In this document: positions 25,692 through 35,139 of the stretch, in pieces
Position numbering within the stretch: the stretch's first letter is position 1
Layout of the letters: each line of letters opens with the position of its first letter
From: Flavobacterium gawalongense
Lineage (GTDB): Bacteria; Bacteroidota; Bacteroidia; Flavobacteriales; Flavobacteriaceae
DNA length: 64,000 nucleotides
Reading direction: 5' to 3'
NCBI RefSeq assembly: GCF_007097265.1
Contig: NZ_VJZP01000009.1
Span: 62,001-126,000 of the forward strand
Position numbers and translations under genes: made by a program
Notes under the pieces: generated by a model
What the model saw: only the letters and a program-made list of their open reading frames with translations
What the model was told of the DNA's origin: nothing
The model's database searches: none

Positions 25692-28600
25692 TTAATTATA
25701 GTTATTCACTTCCTCTTCTTTGAAATACTTATACAACATCGCCATTAATTCGTCCTTCTTGACAGGTTTTGAGATATAATCATTACATCCTGCTGTTATT
25801 GCCTTTTCTTTATCGCCAGTTAGCGCATAGGCTGTTTGTGCAATAATGATTACATCTTTATTAAATTTTCGTATTTTTTTGGTGGCTTCATAACCGTCCA
25901 TTACTGGCATTTGAATATCCATCAATACCAAATCGATATCAGGGTTATTATGACAGATTTCAACCGCTCCAATTCCGGTTTTTGCCTTTAAAATTTCTTT
26001 ACCAAATTTCTTTATTGTTTGTGTAAGTAATTTTCCTGATATTTCGTCGTCTTCGGCAATTAATATTTTCAGGCTTTTAATTTGCTTTTCTTCATCACGC
26101 ACCAAATCAGTAATTTTTACCACCTCTTTTACTTCCTGTTCACAATTGTAAGGAATGGTGAAATAAAATATGGAACCTTTTCCAATTTCGCTTTCTACCC
26201 AAATTTTCCCGCCTAACATTTCCACAAAAGCTTTTGAGATGGATAAGCCTAATCCGGCTCCTTCATAATTTCGGGTTAGCGATTCACTACCTTGTCTGAA
26301 CCTTTCAAAAACGATTTCCAATTGTTCCTGCCGAATGCCAGTACCTGTATCCTTTACAAAAAATTCCAGTTCAAAGGGTTCAAAAAGATAGCCAGACATG
26401 CCCGCTGCCCTTGGTTTGGCAGGCTTTAAATTATAGCCAAATTCAATAGAACCGCTATGGGTAAATTTTATAGCATTTTTAACCAGATTGGTAAGAATGG
26501 CATAGATTTTCTCACGGTCTGTTTTAATCAGGGCCTCTTTTGATGGTAATGTGTTTTTAAAGGAAAGCTGCATGTTTTTAGCATCAATCTCTGGCTTAAA
26601 GAAGGTATAGATGTATTCAATCTGCTGGTTGATATTTGTTTCTGAAATTAAAATTTTCATCGATCCCGATTCTATCTTCGAAATATCAATAATATCGTTG
26701 ATGATATTGAGCATACGAGTACCACTTCTCTCTATAATGCCAATATACTCTTGCTGTTCTTCACCCGTTAAGCTAGGTTCTTTAAGCAATTCGGCAAAGC
26801 CCAGAATACCGTTCATAGGAGTACGGATCTCATGGCTCATATTGGAAAGGAATGCCGATTTTAGACGGTCGCTTTCTTCGGCTTTTTCTTTGGCGATTAT
26901 AAGTTCCTCTTCAATCCGCTTACGCTCGGTAATATCTTGAATGGTACCAATCATTTTTATTGGCTGATTTTTTTCATTATAGAGCACTTCACCTAATGCG
27001 TGAACCCATCGTTCTTGTTTATCGTTTTTTCGAATAATTTTATATTCTTTATCAAATTTGCATTTATGTGCAATTACTTCATTCCTAAAATAATCCAGTA
27101 TTATTTGTAGCCATTCCGGATGAACAATCGAATTCCAATCCTGTGTTGATTTATCATAATTAGAATTAATCCCCAAAATAGCATCTAAAATATCTGAACT
27201 TGTCCAAGTACCATTTTCAATGTTTATAATATAAGTGCCAAGACGTGCAATTGTTTGTGTTTCTTTTAAAAACATTTCGCTGTTCTTTAACTTCTCTTCA
27301 GCCAGTTTGCGTTCGGTAATGTTACGGGTGTGGGAGAGGTGTACCGTCTTGCCGTGGTACTGCAAAGGCACAGCGTTGGTCTCCAGCCAGTGATGGCCAC
27401 CCTTAAGACCCACCAATTCGAATTCCATTTGTACGGATTCGCCGGCAATTACCCGTTTATGCATTTTGATAAAGGCGCTGCGGTATTCAGCGGTGATGAG
27501 ACCAAAGATCTCTTGCCCAGCTACCTGTTCCATTGAATCAGCCTCGATTATAGCTAACCCAGCCGGATTCATGAGTAACAATCGACCCTCTGCATCCACT
27601 ATCTTGATGCATTCGGGCTCCGCTTCGATGATAGTTCGCAGGTGGTATTCGCTTTCGATGAGCTTCTTCTTAGCATGTTTGCGCTCGGTGATATCCCGTA
27701 TTGCCCCATCGATATGGTTTGGATTGCCATTGGCATCGAAAACTAAACGGGCGTTAATTGAGACATGCTTTGTTGTGCCGGTTTTTGTCTTAAGTTTTAA
27801 TTCATAATCCCGGAGTTCTCCATTTTTCATTATTACGTTAAGCAGTATAATTCTGTCGTCAGGGTTATAATAGAGATTATGCACGGGGGTGCCTATGATT
27901 TCATCCCTGACGAATTCAGAGAAATGTTTAATTGATGGACTTATTTCGAGAACAATCCCTGCAAGGTCAGTTTGATAGAATACGTCTTGTATATTTTCGA
28001 AAATGGTGCGGTATTTTTTCTCGCTTTCTCTTAACTCATTTTCAGTGAGTCTGTGTTTTGTGTTGTCAGACTTAAGCATTTCATTTTTAGCATTTATTAT
28101 AAATAAAAAAAGGAATGCCAATAGCAATGACACAATTAACGCACCGGATTCAATTATTTTGAATAATAAGATAGTATCCCATGCCTTTGCGTTAAAATCC
28201 ATCGCAAATACGGCAATGGTCTTTCCTGTAACTTCATCTTTTATAGGAATAAGCACGCTTATCCATGTTCCCCATCTATCGGTAACGGAATCTGTAACAA
28301 ATTCTTTTCCATTGTCAAAAGGTAGGCTATAAGCCAAGTCAGCTTCAGTATATTCCTGTCCAGGAGGTGAATAATCTTTTGATTCAGCAGGTTCGGAATC
28401 TGCAATAAAGTATATTTTTCCGTTTTGTTTGGTATATATATAAGCAAATCGGGCTTTGGTATTGACGCTAATTATTGCTTTCAAGGTATTTTTTATAACC
28501 TTATACTGCGGGGTATCAATATCGCTTGGTTTTCCTTTAAGTGTTTTTAAATTCTCTTTTGGCAACATTATTTCAATGGATCTTGCAATTTGCAATACTT

Positions 28601-28727
28601 CGTCAGCCTGGTCATTTTTAAATTGTTTCCAAGTGTAATGGAAATATATCACACCTAAAATTAGAATTAGGAATAACACTGTTTTTTGTAAGGTTACTTT
28701 TTTTAGTTTAATTTTTTTCATAAACAC
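25692..28727 (-). CDS. Hybrid sensor histidine kinase/response regulator with periplasmic sensor and three PAS domains
   Basis: 1011 aa. Order: TM1 (~14-33), a ~155-residue periplasmic sensor with NGKIYFIADSEP and DYSPPGQEYTEAD, and TM2 (~190-212). Three PAS/PAC units follow (each ending in DITERK-type sequence near 350, 475 and 600). Then come HisKA with the phospho-acceptor His in MSHEIRTPMNG (~635), HATPase_c with DTGTGI and GAGLGLSISKAF, and a receiver domain with Asp in LVLMDIQMPVMDGY (~935). The start could be the ATG two codons in, by analogy with the paralogue at 32953-34347, whose sensor module is very similar. No partner regulator lies beside it. Confidence 0.9.
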   Translation of the reverse strand: MFMKKIKLKKVTLQKTVLFLILILGVIYFHYTWKQFKNDQADEVLQIARSIEIMLPKENLKTLKGKPSDIDTPQYKVIKNTLKAIISVNTKARFAYIYTKQNGKIYFIADSEPAESKDYSPPGQEYTEADLAYSLPFDNGKEFVTDSVTDRWGTWISVLIPIKDEVTGKTIAVFAMDFNAKAWDTILLFKIIESGALIVSLLLAFLFLFIINAKNEMLKSDNTKHRLTENELRESEKKYRTIFENIQDVFYQTDLAGIVLEISPSIKHFSEFVRDEIIGTPVHNLYYNPDDRIILLNVIMKNGELRDYELKLKTKTGTTKHVSINARLVFDANGNPNHIDGAIRDITERKHAKKKLIESEYHLRTIIEAEPECIKIVDAEGRLLLMNPAGLAIIEADSMEQVAGQEIFGLITAEYRSAFIKMHKRVIAGESVQMEFELVGLKGGHHWLETNAVPLQYHGKTVHLSHTRNITERKLAEEKLKNSEMFLKETQTIARLGTYIINIENGTWTSSDILDAILGINSNYDKSTQDWNSIVHPEWLQIILDYFRNEVIAHKCKFDKEYKIIRKNDKQERWVHALGEVLYNEKNQPIKMIGTIQDITERKRIEEELIIAKEKAEESDRLKSAFLSNMSHEIRTPMNGILGFAELLKEPSLTGEEQQEYIGIIERSGTRMLNIINDIIDISKIESGSMKILISETNINQQIEYIYTFFKPEIDAKNMQLSFKNTLPSKEALIKTDREKIYAILTNLVKNAIKFTHSGSIEFGYNLKPAKPRAAGMSGYLFEPFELEFFVKDTGTGIRQEQLEIVFERFRQGSESLTRNYEGAGLGLSISKAFVEMLGGKIWVESEIGKGSIFYFTIPYNCEQEVKEVVKITDLVRDEEKQIKSLKILIAEDDEISGKLLTQTIKKFGKEILKAKTGIGAVEICHNNPDIDLVLMDIQMPVMDGYEATKKIRKFNKDVIIIAQTAYALTGDKEKAITAGCNDYISKPVKKDELMAMLYKYFKEEEVNNYN

Positions 28728-29068
28728 CTAAGATTATCGTTTATTTAATTATACGGTACTGTGATGATTGTCCCGATAGCGTTGTAAAGGATTCTATAGT
28801 TGTGCTAATTGATTTTTAGCACTCTACAAACATAGTGATTTTCCTTACTAAAATCTAATGATAATTATTAACAAAATAACACTTGCAATTCTTTAATACT
28901 TTGCTAACGAACAAGAAACGATATTTGAGATAAAATATATTTTCCATTATTGGCTTAGTAAACTGTTTTCCGAAATTTGATAATTTATTGTCTTTTTTTT
29001 TGAATCTAACTATGAATTTTATTTCATAACGATGTTTTTGGTGTGTCGCTATTTTCGGACGGCTAATT

Positions 29069-29110
29069 CATAAAAAAGGCTCAATTTAAGTTAAATCGAG
29101 CTTTTTTATG
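29069..29110. terminator. Terminator-like hairpin resembling the one at 25631-25670
   Basis: CATAAAAAAGGCTC at 29069 and the inverted ATTTAA...GAGCTTTTTTATG ending at 29110 form a ~20-bp stem with one bulge and one mismatch. It ends the aldo/keto reductase transcript. The remainder of the 426-base gap (28728-29153) shows no gene, only AT-rich kinase leader sequence. Confidence 0.7.
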
Positions 29111-29153
29111 AATTTATAAATCACACAGGTTTTCTTTCTTTCGTAACAACTCA

Positions 29154-30140
29154 TTACCAAAGCTGATGTATTTCGGGCTTGATATAACGCTCATAAATTT
29201 CATTCATCGCTGCAATTTTTTCATAGGTCAATTTTGGTAAATCATAAACCGATAAATTGGACAATACATGACTTTCGTTTGATGCGCCAGGAATAATACA
29301 ACTCACTTCATCAAAACTCAAAATCCACTGCAAAGCAATAGGAGCCAGATTTGTTGCTTCAGGAAATAAAACTTTCAATTCTTCTACTGCTTTTAATCCC
29401 AGTTCATAATTTATTCCAGAGAATGTTTCGCCTTTGTCAAAAGCTTCTCCATTTCGATTAAAATTACGGTGATCTTGAGTGTCAAAAGTTGTTTTAGCAT
29501 TAAATTTTCCTGTCAGAAGTCCACTGGCTAGTGGAACTCTTGCAATGATACCAATATCACGTTTTAATGCTTCTTTGAAAAATAGTTCGGTTGGACGCTG
29601 ACGGAAAAGGTTAAAAATAATCTGTACCGTTGTTACATTTGGGAATTCAATAGCTTTTAGTCCTTCTTCCACTTTTTCGACACTAACGCCAAGATTTAAA
29701 ATCTTTCCCTGCTCTTTCAAACGATCAAACATTTCAAAGATTTCCGGACGGTAAAATACTTCGGTTGGAGGACAATGCAATTGTATTAAATCCAATGTTT
29801 CCAATCCGGTTCTTCTCAGACTGTCTTCTACGAATTTTTGTAGCACTTTTGGTTGATAGCCTTCATTGACATGCGGATTGATGTGTCGGCCACATTTGGT
29901 AGCGAAATAGATTCGTTCAGAACGAGAACGAACCACTCGGCCTACGGCGGTTTCACTCAATCCGTTTTCGTAAACATCAGCAGTATCAATAAAATTCACG
30001 CCATTATCAATAGCAGTATTGATTAACTCATCTGCGGTTTTATCATTAAAAGGAGAACCCCATTTTCCGCCAACTTGCCAAGTGCCAAGCGATATTTCGG
30101 AGATTTCAAAATCTGTTTTACCCAGTCTGCGATAGTTCAT
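29154..30140 (-). CDS. Aldo/keto reductase
   Basis: A 328-aa NADPH-dependent TIM-barrel oxidoreductase. The catalytic tetrad regions are visible: DTADVYENG (Asp, Tyr), YFATKCGRH (Lys) and LIQLHCPPTE (His). The C-terminal coenzyme region has IIPGASNESH. The family reduces aldehydes and ketones or oxidises sugars; the substrate is unclear. It is preceded by its own leader and appears monocistronic. Confidence 0.9.
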   Translation of the reverse strand: MNYRRLGKTDFEISEISLGTWQVGGKWGSPFNDKTADELINTAIDNGVNFIDTADVYENGLSETAVGRVVRSRSERIYFATKCGRHINPHVNEGYQPKVLQKFVEDSLRRTGLETLDLIQLHCPPTEVFYRPEIFEMFDRLKEQGKILNLGVSVEKVEEGLKAIEFPNVTTVQIIFNLFRQRPTELFFKEALKRDIGIIARVPLASGLLTGKFNAKTTFDTQDHRNFNRNGEAFDKGETFSGINYELGLKAVEELKVLFPEATNLAPIALQWILSFDEVSCIIPGASNESHVLSNLSVYDLPKLTYEKIAAMNEIYERYIKPEIHQLW

Positions 30141-30218
30141 TTTTTAGTATTTATTTTTTACAAGAATCTATTTTTGCTACAATAGCTCGTTAATATGTAG
30201 GTTTAAAAAAAAGAGGAT

Positions 30219-30905
30219 TTATTTCAATGCTAATGTTATTGCTTCTTCGGCAAGTGGCGCCATGATTTGATAGCCTGCTTTGTTGGGATGTACGCCATCA
30301 TTTGAATAGGAGGTCAGCAGCCCTTTTCTTCCGTCTACCATTGCCGAATAATAATCAAGATATACAATGCCATTGGCATTGGCATAATTTTTTAATAGTT
30401 CATTTAGGGCTACAATTTTTTCAGCAGGATTTTGATTGGGTTTCCAAGGAAAATCAAAAGCAGGCAACACGGAACATAGAATCACTTTAATCTGGTTTGC
30501 TTTTGCCAATTCGGCCATCGAAAAAATATTGTTTTTGATCATATCTAATGTTGCAGGACCTGTATTGCCGGCAATATCATTTATTCCGGCTAAAATCACC
30601 ACTACGGCTGGTTTTAATGTAATAACATCGGCTCTGAAACGAACTAGCATCTGGGGTGTGGTTTGTCCGCTAATTCCGCGATTTATATACGGTTTCCCCG
30701 AAAAGTATTCGGAATTTACCGTTGCCCAAAATTCGGTAATCGAATCGCCCATAAATACAATCCTTTTTTGTCCTGCTTCTGCTGGTTTGAGATTCATATT
30801 TTCGTTTTGGTATTTATTTAAATTTGGCCAGTCCTGAGCCTGTGCTTTTCCTCCCATAAAGATTGATAAAAATAGAATGCAGTATATTAATGTTGTATTT
30901 TTCAT
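30219..30905 (-). CDS. Secreted SGNH/GDSL hydrolase
   Basis: The N-terminal signal peptide (LIYCILFLSIFMGGKAQAQ) indicates periplasmic or outer location. SGNH blocks are present: block I FMGDSITEFW with nucleophile Ser, block II Gly in GISGQTT, block III Asn in LAGINDI, and block V DGVHPNKAGY with the Asp-His pair. This fits an acyl-esterase or lipase, for example acting on acetylated glycans. 228 aa, a compact single domain, transcribed alone upstream of the aldo/keto reductase. Confidence 0.9.
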   Translation of the reverse strand: MKNTTLIYCILFLSIFMGGKAQAQDWPNLNKYQNENMNLKPAEAGQKRIVFMGDSITEFWATVNSEYFSGKPYINRGISGQTTPQMLVRFRADVITLKPAVVVILAGINDIAGNTGPATLDMIKNNIFSMAELAKANQIKVILCSVLPAFDFPWKPNQNPAEKIVALNELLKNYANANGIVYLDYYSAMVDGRKGLLTSYSNDGVHPNKAGYQIMAPLAEEAITLALK

Positions 30906-30987
30906 TTGTAACGAAATTATAAAGTTGTAATTCAGAAGAGGAGTTTCATTGGATTAAAATAAAAAAATGCTCTTGTTGAAATTGAAT

Positions 30988-31030
30988 CAGCCTTCCTTTT
31001 ATATCGGAAAGATACTTAAAAGGAAGGCTG
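30988..31030. terminator. Stem-loop downstream of cysM
   Basis: CAGCCTTCCTTTT (30988-31000) pairs perfectly with 31018-31030 across a 17-base loop. It lies 20 bases past the cysM stop. The T tract is on the plus-strand side, so termination on the minus strand is less certain. Confidence 0.5.
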
Positions 31031-31050
31031 TTTTATAAGGTCAAAGTGAT

Positions 31051-31938
31051 TTAATCAAACAAATCCGAAGATAAATAACGATCGCCACGGTCACAGATAA
31101 TAGCAACAATCACTCCCGATTCTAAAGTATTGGCTATTTTTATGGCTGCTGCAACCGAACCACCGCTGCTCATTCCCGCAAAAACGCCTTCTTCGAGAGC
31201 CAAACGTTTGGTCATCTCACGTGCTTCTTGTTCGGTGACTTCAATAATCGTATCTACTTTTGAGCCATCGAAAATTTTAGGTAAATATTCTTGAGGCCAT
31301 TTTCTGATTCCCGGAATTTGGGAACCATCACTTGGTTGTGCACCTACAATTTGAATTGCCGAATTTTTCTCTTTCAAATATGTAGAAGTTCCTATAATCG
31401 TTCCTGTAGTTCCCATAGCGGAAACAAAATGCGTTACAGTTCCGTCAGTATCATTCCATATTTCTGGGCCTGTCGTTTTATAATGTGCTTTCCAGTTGTC
31501 CTCATTCGCAAACTGGTTTAACATGATATAACCACCTTCGGTCACCTTTTTATCAGCATAATCTCTGGAACCGATAATTCCGGTGTCAGCAGGCGTTAAA
31601 ATCACGGTGGCACCATAAGCGCGCATGGTTTGAGTTCGTTCTTTGGTAGAATCCTCCGGCAGAACCAATTCAATTTCGATATTGAATAATTGGGCAATCA
31701 TCGCCAAAGCAATTCCGGTATTTCCACTGGTTGCCTCAATGAGTTTATCTCCTTTTTTGATTTCGCCTCTTTCCAGTGCGGATTTAATCATATTGTAAGC
31801 CGCTCGATCTTTTACGCTGCCTCCGGGATTGTTTCCTTCGAGCTTTAGTAAAAGTTTTACGTTTTTATTTTTTATCAAATTAGTAGTCTCCACCAAAGGG
31901 GTATTTCCAATCAGGTCTAATAATTTTTGTGGTTTCAT
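31051..31938 (-). CDS. cysM: O-acetylserine sulfhydrylase (cysteine synthase B type)
   Basis: A PLP enzyme that makes cysteine from O-acetylserine and sulfide or thiosulfate. The PLP lysine is in GGSVKDRAAYNM (~residue 41), the phosphate loop is GTTGTIIGTS, and the substrate loop is ATSGNTGIALAM. At 295 aa it matches CysM rather than longer CysK forms. It follows the serine acetyltransferase gene after one base, so the two consecutive pathway enzymes form an operon. Confidence 0.92.
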   Translation of the reverse strand: MKPQKLLDLIGNTPLVETTNLIKNKNVKLLLKLEGNNPGGSVKDRAAYNMIKSALERGEIKKGDKLIEATSGNTGIALAMIAQLFNIEIELVLPEDSTKERTQTMRAYGATVILTPADTGIIGSRDYADKKVTEGGYIMLNQFANEDNWKAHYKTTGPEIWNDTDGTVTHFVSAMGTTGTIIGTSTYLKEKNSAIQIVGAQPSDGSQIPGIRKWPQEYLPKIFDGSKVDTIIEVTEQEAREMTKRLALEEGVFAGMSSGGSVAAAIKIANTLESGVIVAIICDRGDRYLSSDLFD

Positions 31939-31939
31939 G

Positions 31940-32731
31940 CTAATTTATCTCTTTTATTTTTACTTCTGTGGTAGTGGTATTAAGTACAATTGAATTTACC
32001 GGAATAGATTTGGTAACCCATGCATTTCCTCCAATTATACTGTTTTTACCAATGGTAGTTTCTCCGCCCAAAATAGTTGCATTGGCATAAATACAAACAT
32101 TTTTCTCCACGGTAGGATGTCTTTTTGCATTTTTCATGTCTTTGCTTACACTCAACGCGCCTAGAGTTACCCCTTGGTAAATTTTCACATGTTTTTCAAT
32201 GACAGTGGTTTCTCCAATTACAATTCCGGTGGCATGGTCTATGAAGAAAGGTGATGCGATAGTTGCACCTGCGTGAATGTCTGTACCTGTAATACGATGC
32301 GCGTATTCACTCATCAATCTGGAGAATAGTAGTAGGTCTAGTAAATACAATTCATGACTTAATCGGTAAATGGCGATTGCGTAAAACCCAGGGTAAGCCA
32401 AATATACTTCCTCAATACTGTTTGAAGCAGGATCGTTTTCTAGAATATAGGCAGCGTCCTGATTCAGTTTTTCAAGCACAGAAGGCAAGGTTTCAAGGTA
32501 TTTGTCCCAAATTGAATCGCATAATGCATGCGGCTTTTTGCAGGCAATTGCTGAGATTTCTTTGAATTGTTGTTCCAGCTCATCGACGCTTTCATTCAAA
32601 GGCGCATTGGCATCAAATAGCGTATAGAATAATTTTTCAGCAAAGGCTTCCGTTTTTGTCTTGATTCCGTAGTTGATGGAAAAGTGGCTCTTTAAAGCGC
32701 TAATATTTTTGATAATCAGATCTTTTGTCAC
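31940..32731 (-). CDS. Serine O-acetyltransferase (EpsC/CysE type)
   Basis: Transfers acetyl from acetyl-CoA to serine, the first step of cysteine synthesis. The C-terminal half is a left-handed beta-helix of hexapeptide repeats (ATIASPFFIDHATGIVIGE, CIYANATILGGETTIG) with the catalytic HPTVE. The N-terminal helical domain is of the longer EpsC type. It is first in a two-gene operon with cysM. No riboswitch was seen in the leader. Confidence 0.92.
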   Translation of the reverse strand: MTKDLIIKNISALKSHFSINYGIKTKTEAFAEKLFYTLFDANAPLNESVDELEQQFKEISAIACKKPHALCDSIWDKYLETLPSVLEKLNQDAAYILENDPASNSIEEVYLAYPGFYAIAIYRLSHELYLLDLLLFSRLMSEYAHRITGTDIHAGATIASPFFIDHATGIVIGETTVIEKHVKIYQGVTLGALSVSKDMKNAKRHPTVEKNVCIYANATILGGETTIGKNSIIGGNAWVTKSIPVNSIVLNTTTTEVKIKEIN

Positions 32732-32952
32732 GATTATAGGTTTGAATTGTTAATTTAAAAGGATAAAAGTAAGGCGTTTTTTAGAAACAGTGGCAACAAT
32801 AATGCAAAGAAATTGGCAGATTGAATGAGAATGGAATGTTTTTTTTGATTGGTAACATATTTGAACAAATTCTAAAAAAATATAACAAAAAAACGAAGCT
32901 GTCTTGGATTATCCGTTTGTTGTTTTGCACGTTTACAAAAGGCTAAAATTTA

Positions 32953-34347
32953 TTAAACTATCGTTTTTGGTTTTTTAGGAATGGTAAAAATAAAACTCGA
33001 ACCATAGTTTCCGTCAGATTCAATATGAATACTTCCCAATTTTCCTTCGATGATTTTTTTTACAATAGACAAGCCAATACCGGTGCTTTCCTTAATATCT
33101 CGGGCTAAAATGGTTTGAAAAACACCAAATACTTTTTCCTGGTATTTTTTAGGAATTCCGGGTCCATTGTCTTTTATGGTAAATTGATGAAAGTCAGGTA
33201 ATGAAACATAAGTACATTCAATTTTTCCAATAGGTTTGTCGTTATATTTCACTGCATTGCCTATCAGGTTACTGAAAATCTGATGCATTAATATTTTTTC
33301 TGTACTAATAATGGGGAAATTGTTGTCAATACTAACTTCAAATCCTTCATTAGGAACAATTGTTTCAACTATTTCTTCCAGCATTTTATGTAAATCGACC
33401 CTTTCAAGTTCGATATTTGTTGTTCCAATGCGGGAATATTCCAGAATGCCATTAATTAAGTTTTCCATTCTTAGAATTCTTCCCTGTAATAATTTGAAAT
33501 TTGAATTTGTCTCGTCAGAAATATTGGTTAAATCTTCAATAATCCATTCCGAAAGACTATAGATTGCTCTTAATGGAGCCTTAAGATCATGAGAAACAAT
33601 GTAAGCAAATTGATCCAATTCATCATTCTTTTTTTTAAGGACTAATAAGGCATCTTGTAATTTTTTTTCTTCTATTTTTCGGTTAATAATGTCATAATTA
33701 AGGATTTTATTCTTGTCCATTATTTTAAATAAAAATAGTGATGTGATTAGAAATAGCAGTACTAATAAACTGGATTGAAATACTTCGAATAGTAAGGCAT
33801 TATTCCATGACTTTGCGTCAAAATCCATACCGTATACAGCAATGGTTTTACCGGAAACTTTATCTCTTATGGGGATATAAGCACTAACCCATGTTCCCCA
33901 TCTATCAGTAGAAGGTTCTGTGATAATATCATTTCCGTTATTGATGGCTTTGAAAGTAGGTTCGTCTGCTTCTGTGTATTCTTGTCCGGGAGGAGAATAA
34001 TCTTCAGAACTCTCAGGTTCTGAATCAACCATGAAGTATATTTTGCCATTTTTCTGGGTGTATAAATACGCAAAGCTTGCCTTGGGATTAACACGGATTA
34101 TTGCTTTCAGACTATTTTTTAAAGTCTGGTAATCGGGCTTGTTAATATCTGACGGATTTACTTCAAGTGTTTTTAAAGCTCCTTTTGGTAAGGCTGCTTC
34201 AATAGATCTTGCAATTTGTAATACGCTGTCAGTTCGTTCCTCTTTAAATCTTGTCCAGGTATAATAGAGATAAATCATTCCCAAAATAAGAATGAGAAAA
34301 AAAACGATTCTTTGTAATGGTGCTTTTTTAAGGTTAATTTCTTTCAT
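32953..34347 (-). CDS. Sensor histidine kinase, paralogous sensor to the hybrid kinase
   Basis: 464 aa from the ATG at 34347, chosen because MKEINLKK aligns with the MKKIKLKK start of the hybrid kinase; the frame extends 18 codons upstream. The N-terminal ~210 residues (TM, periplasmic part with NGKIYFMVDSEP and DYSPPGQEYTEAD, TM) match that kinase at well over half of positions by eye. A coiled segment leads to HisKA (VSHDLKAPLRAI) and HATPase_c (DNGPGIP, GIGLSIVKKI). There is no PAS and no receiver, so its output regulator is elsewhere. The shared sensor implies the same kind of signal, ligand unknown. Confidence 0.9.
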   Translation of the reverse strand: MKEINLKKAPLQRIVFFLILILGMIYLYYTWTRFKEERTDSVLQIARSIEAALPKGALKTLEVNPSDINKPDYQTLKNSLKAIIRVNPKASFAYLYTQKNGKIYFMVDSEPESSEDYSPPGQEYTEADEPTFKAINNGNDIITEPSTDRWGTWVSAYIPIRDKVSGKTIAVYGMDFDAKSWNNALLFEVFQSSLLVLLFLITSLFLFKIMDKNKILNYDIINRKIEEKKLQDALLVLKKKNDELDQFAYIVSHDLKAPLRAIYSLSEWIIEDLTNISDETNSNFKLLQGRILRMENLINGILEYSRIGTTNIELERVDLHKMLEEIVETIVPNEGFEVSIDNNFPIISTEKILMHQIFSNLIGNAVKYNDKPIGKIECTYVSLPDFHQFTIKDNGPGIPKKYQEKVFGVFQTILARDIKESTGIGLSIVKKIIEGKLGSIHIESDGNYGSSFIFTIPKKPKTIV

Positions 34348-34574
34348 AGATGCTGAAATCAGTGTAGGCGTAACTGAGTTTTGGGTTTGATATGACCACA
34401 ATATTATTTACAATCGGATGAATTTAATACAGTCATAAATTCAAAAATAATGATTTTTATGACTTAGAGGAAGTTTAAATTATTTAATTTATAGGTTACT
34501 TTTTTAACAATCTAAAAATCAATTTTTTGATTCGTGATAAGTTGCTCTCTGTTTCGAAAAAATAAAATCATCAC

Positions 34575-34853
34575 TTAATAGTGTTTATAAAAATACCCGG
34601 CAATCATAAATAGGCCATTAATGATTGCCATTCCAATGATGTATTTTTGATAATTATTTCGTTTATCAACGAAATGCAAACCAACAATTCCTAAAAATAA
34701 TAGCGTTGTAAATAGGGCAGGGTACATCTTGAAAGCAGCTGTAAAATTGCCTTGTAAAAACAACAATAATCCTCTCTGAAAACCACAGCCCAAACACTCT
34801 ATTCCAAAGAGTGTTTTGCTTAAACAAGGGAGCATATATTTTTCTAAATCCAA
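34575..34853 (-). CDS. DUF2752 domain-containing membrane protein, 92 aa
   Basis: DUF2752 signature CxGCGxQR is present as CLGCGFQRGL near residue 20, followed by two hydrophobic helices (ALFTTLLFLGIVGLHF, IIGMAIINGLFMIAGYF). Function unknown. It often occurs in Bacteroidota as a small membrane protein with a possible metal- or disulfide-forming Cys pair. Confidence 0.8.
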   Translation of the reverse strand: MDLEKYMLPCLSKTLFGIECLGCGFQRGLLLFLQGNFTAAFKMYPALFTTLLFLGIVGLHFVDKRNNYQKYIIGMAIINGLFMIAGYFYKHY

Positions 34854-34908
34854 TGGTTTTTTGTTTTTACAATTTTACGAAAAAATAAGAAACGGTTGAG
34901 ATAATAAA

Positions 34909-34937
34909 TTGATGCAATTTTAAATTCATTACTTTTG
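34909..34937 (+). promoter_or_regulatory. Bacteroidota-type promoter for the small membrane protein/Smr pair
   Basis: TTG at 34909-34911, an 18-base spacer and TACTTTTG at 34930-34937. The ATG follows 19 bases later. Confidence 0.6.
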
Positions 34938-34956
34938 GAAACTGATACCTAAAGAG

Positions 34957-35139
34957 ATGAAAAAGTTTTTAATTCCCATAATGATTATTGCAATCATTGT
35001 AGCTTTATACGAGCAAGTAAAAGTAGAGAAAAATATATATGTGATGGTAGTGGCAATTGTTGTTTTTATGTTTGGAATGATGCAATTGAGTGCCAAGACG
35101 CCAAGTAAGAATCAAGATAAAGAAGATGAAAATGTTTAA
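34957..35139 (+). CDS. Small membrane protein, 60 aa
   Basis: Two hydrophobic segments (FLIPIMIIAIIVALY and YVMVVAIVVFMFGMMQL) and a charged tail (KTPSKNQDKEDENV). No family was recognised. A good promoter precedes it, and its 3' end overlaps the start of the Smr gene, implying coupled translation. Confidence 0.65.
   Translation: MKKFLIPIMIIAIIVALYEQVKVEKNIYVMVVAIVVFMFGMMQLSAKTPSKNQDKEDENV

Noticed and set aside
34348..34401. Upstream 18-codon extension of the second kinase
   Set aside because: The paralogous kinase starts at the equivalent of the ATG at 34347, just before the first membrane helix.
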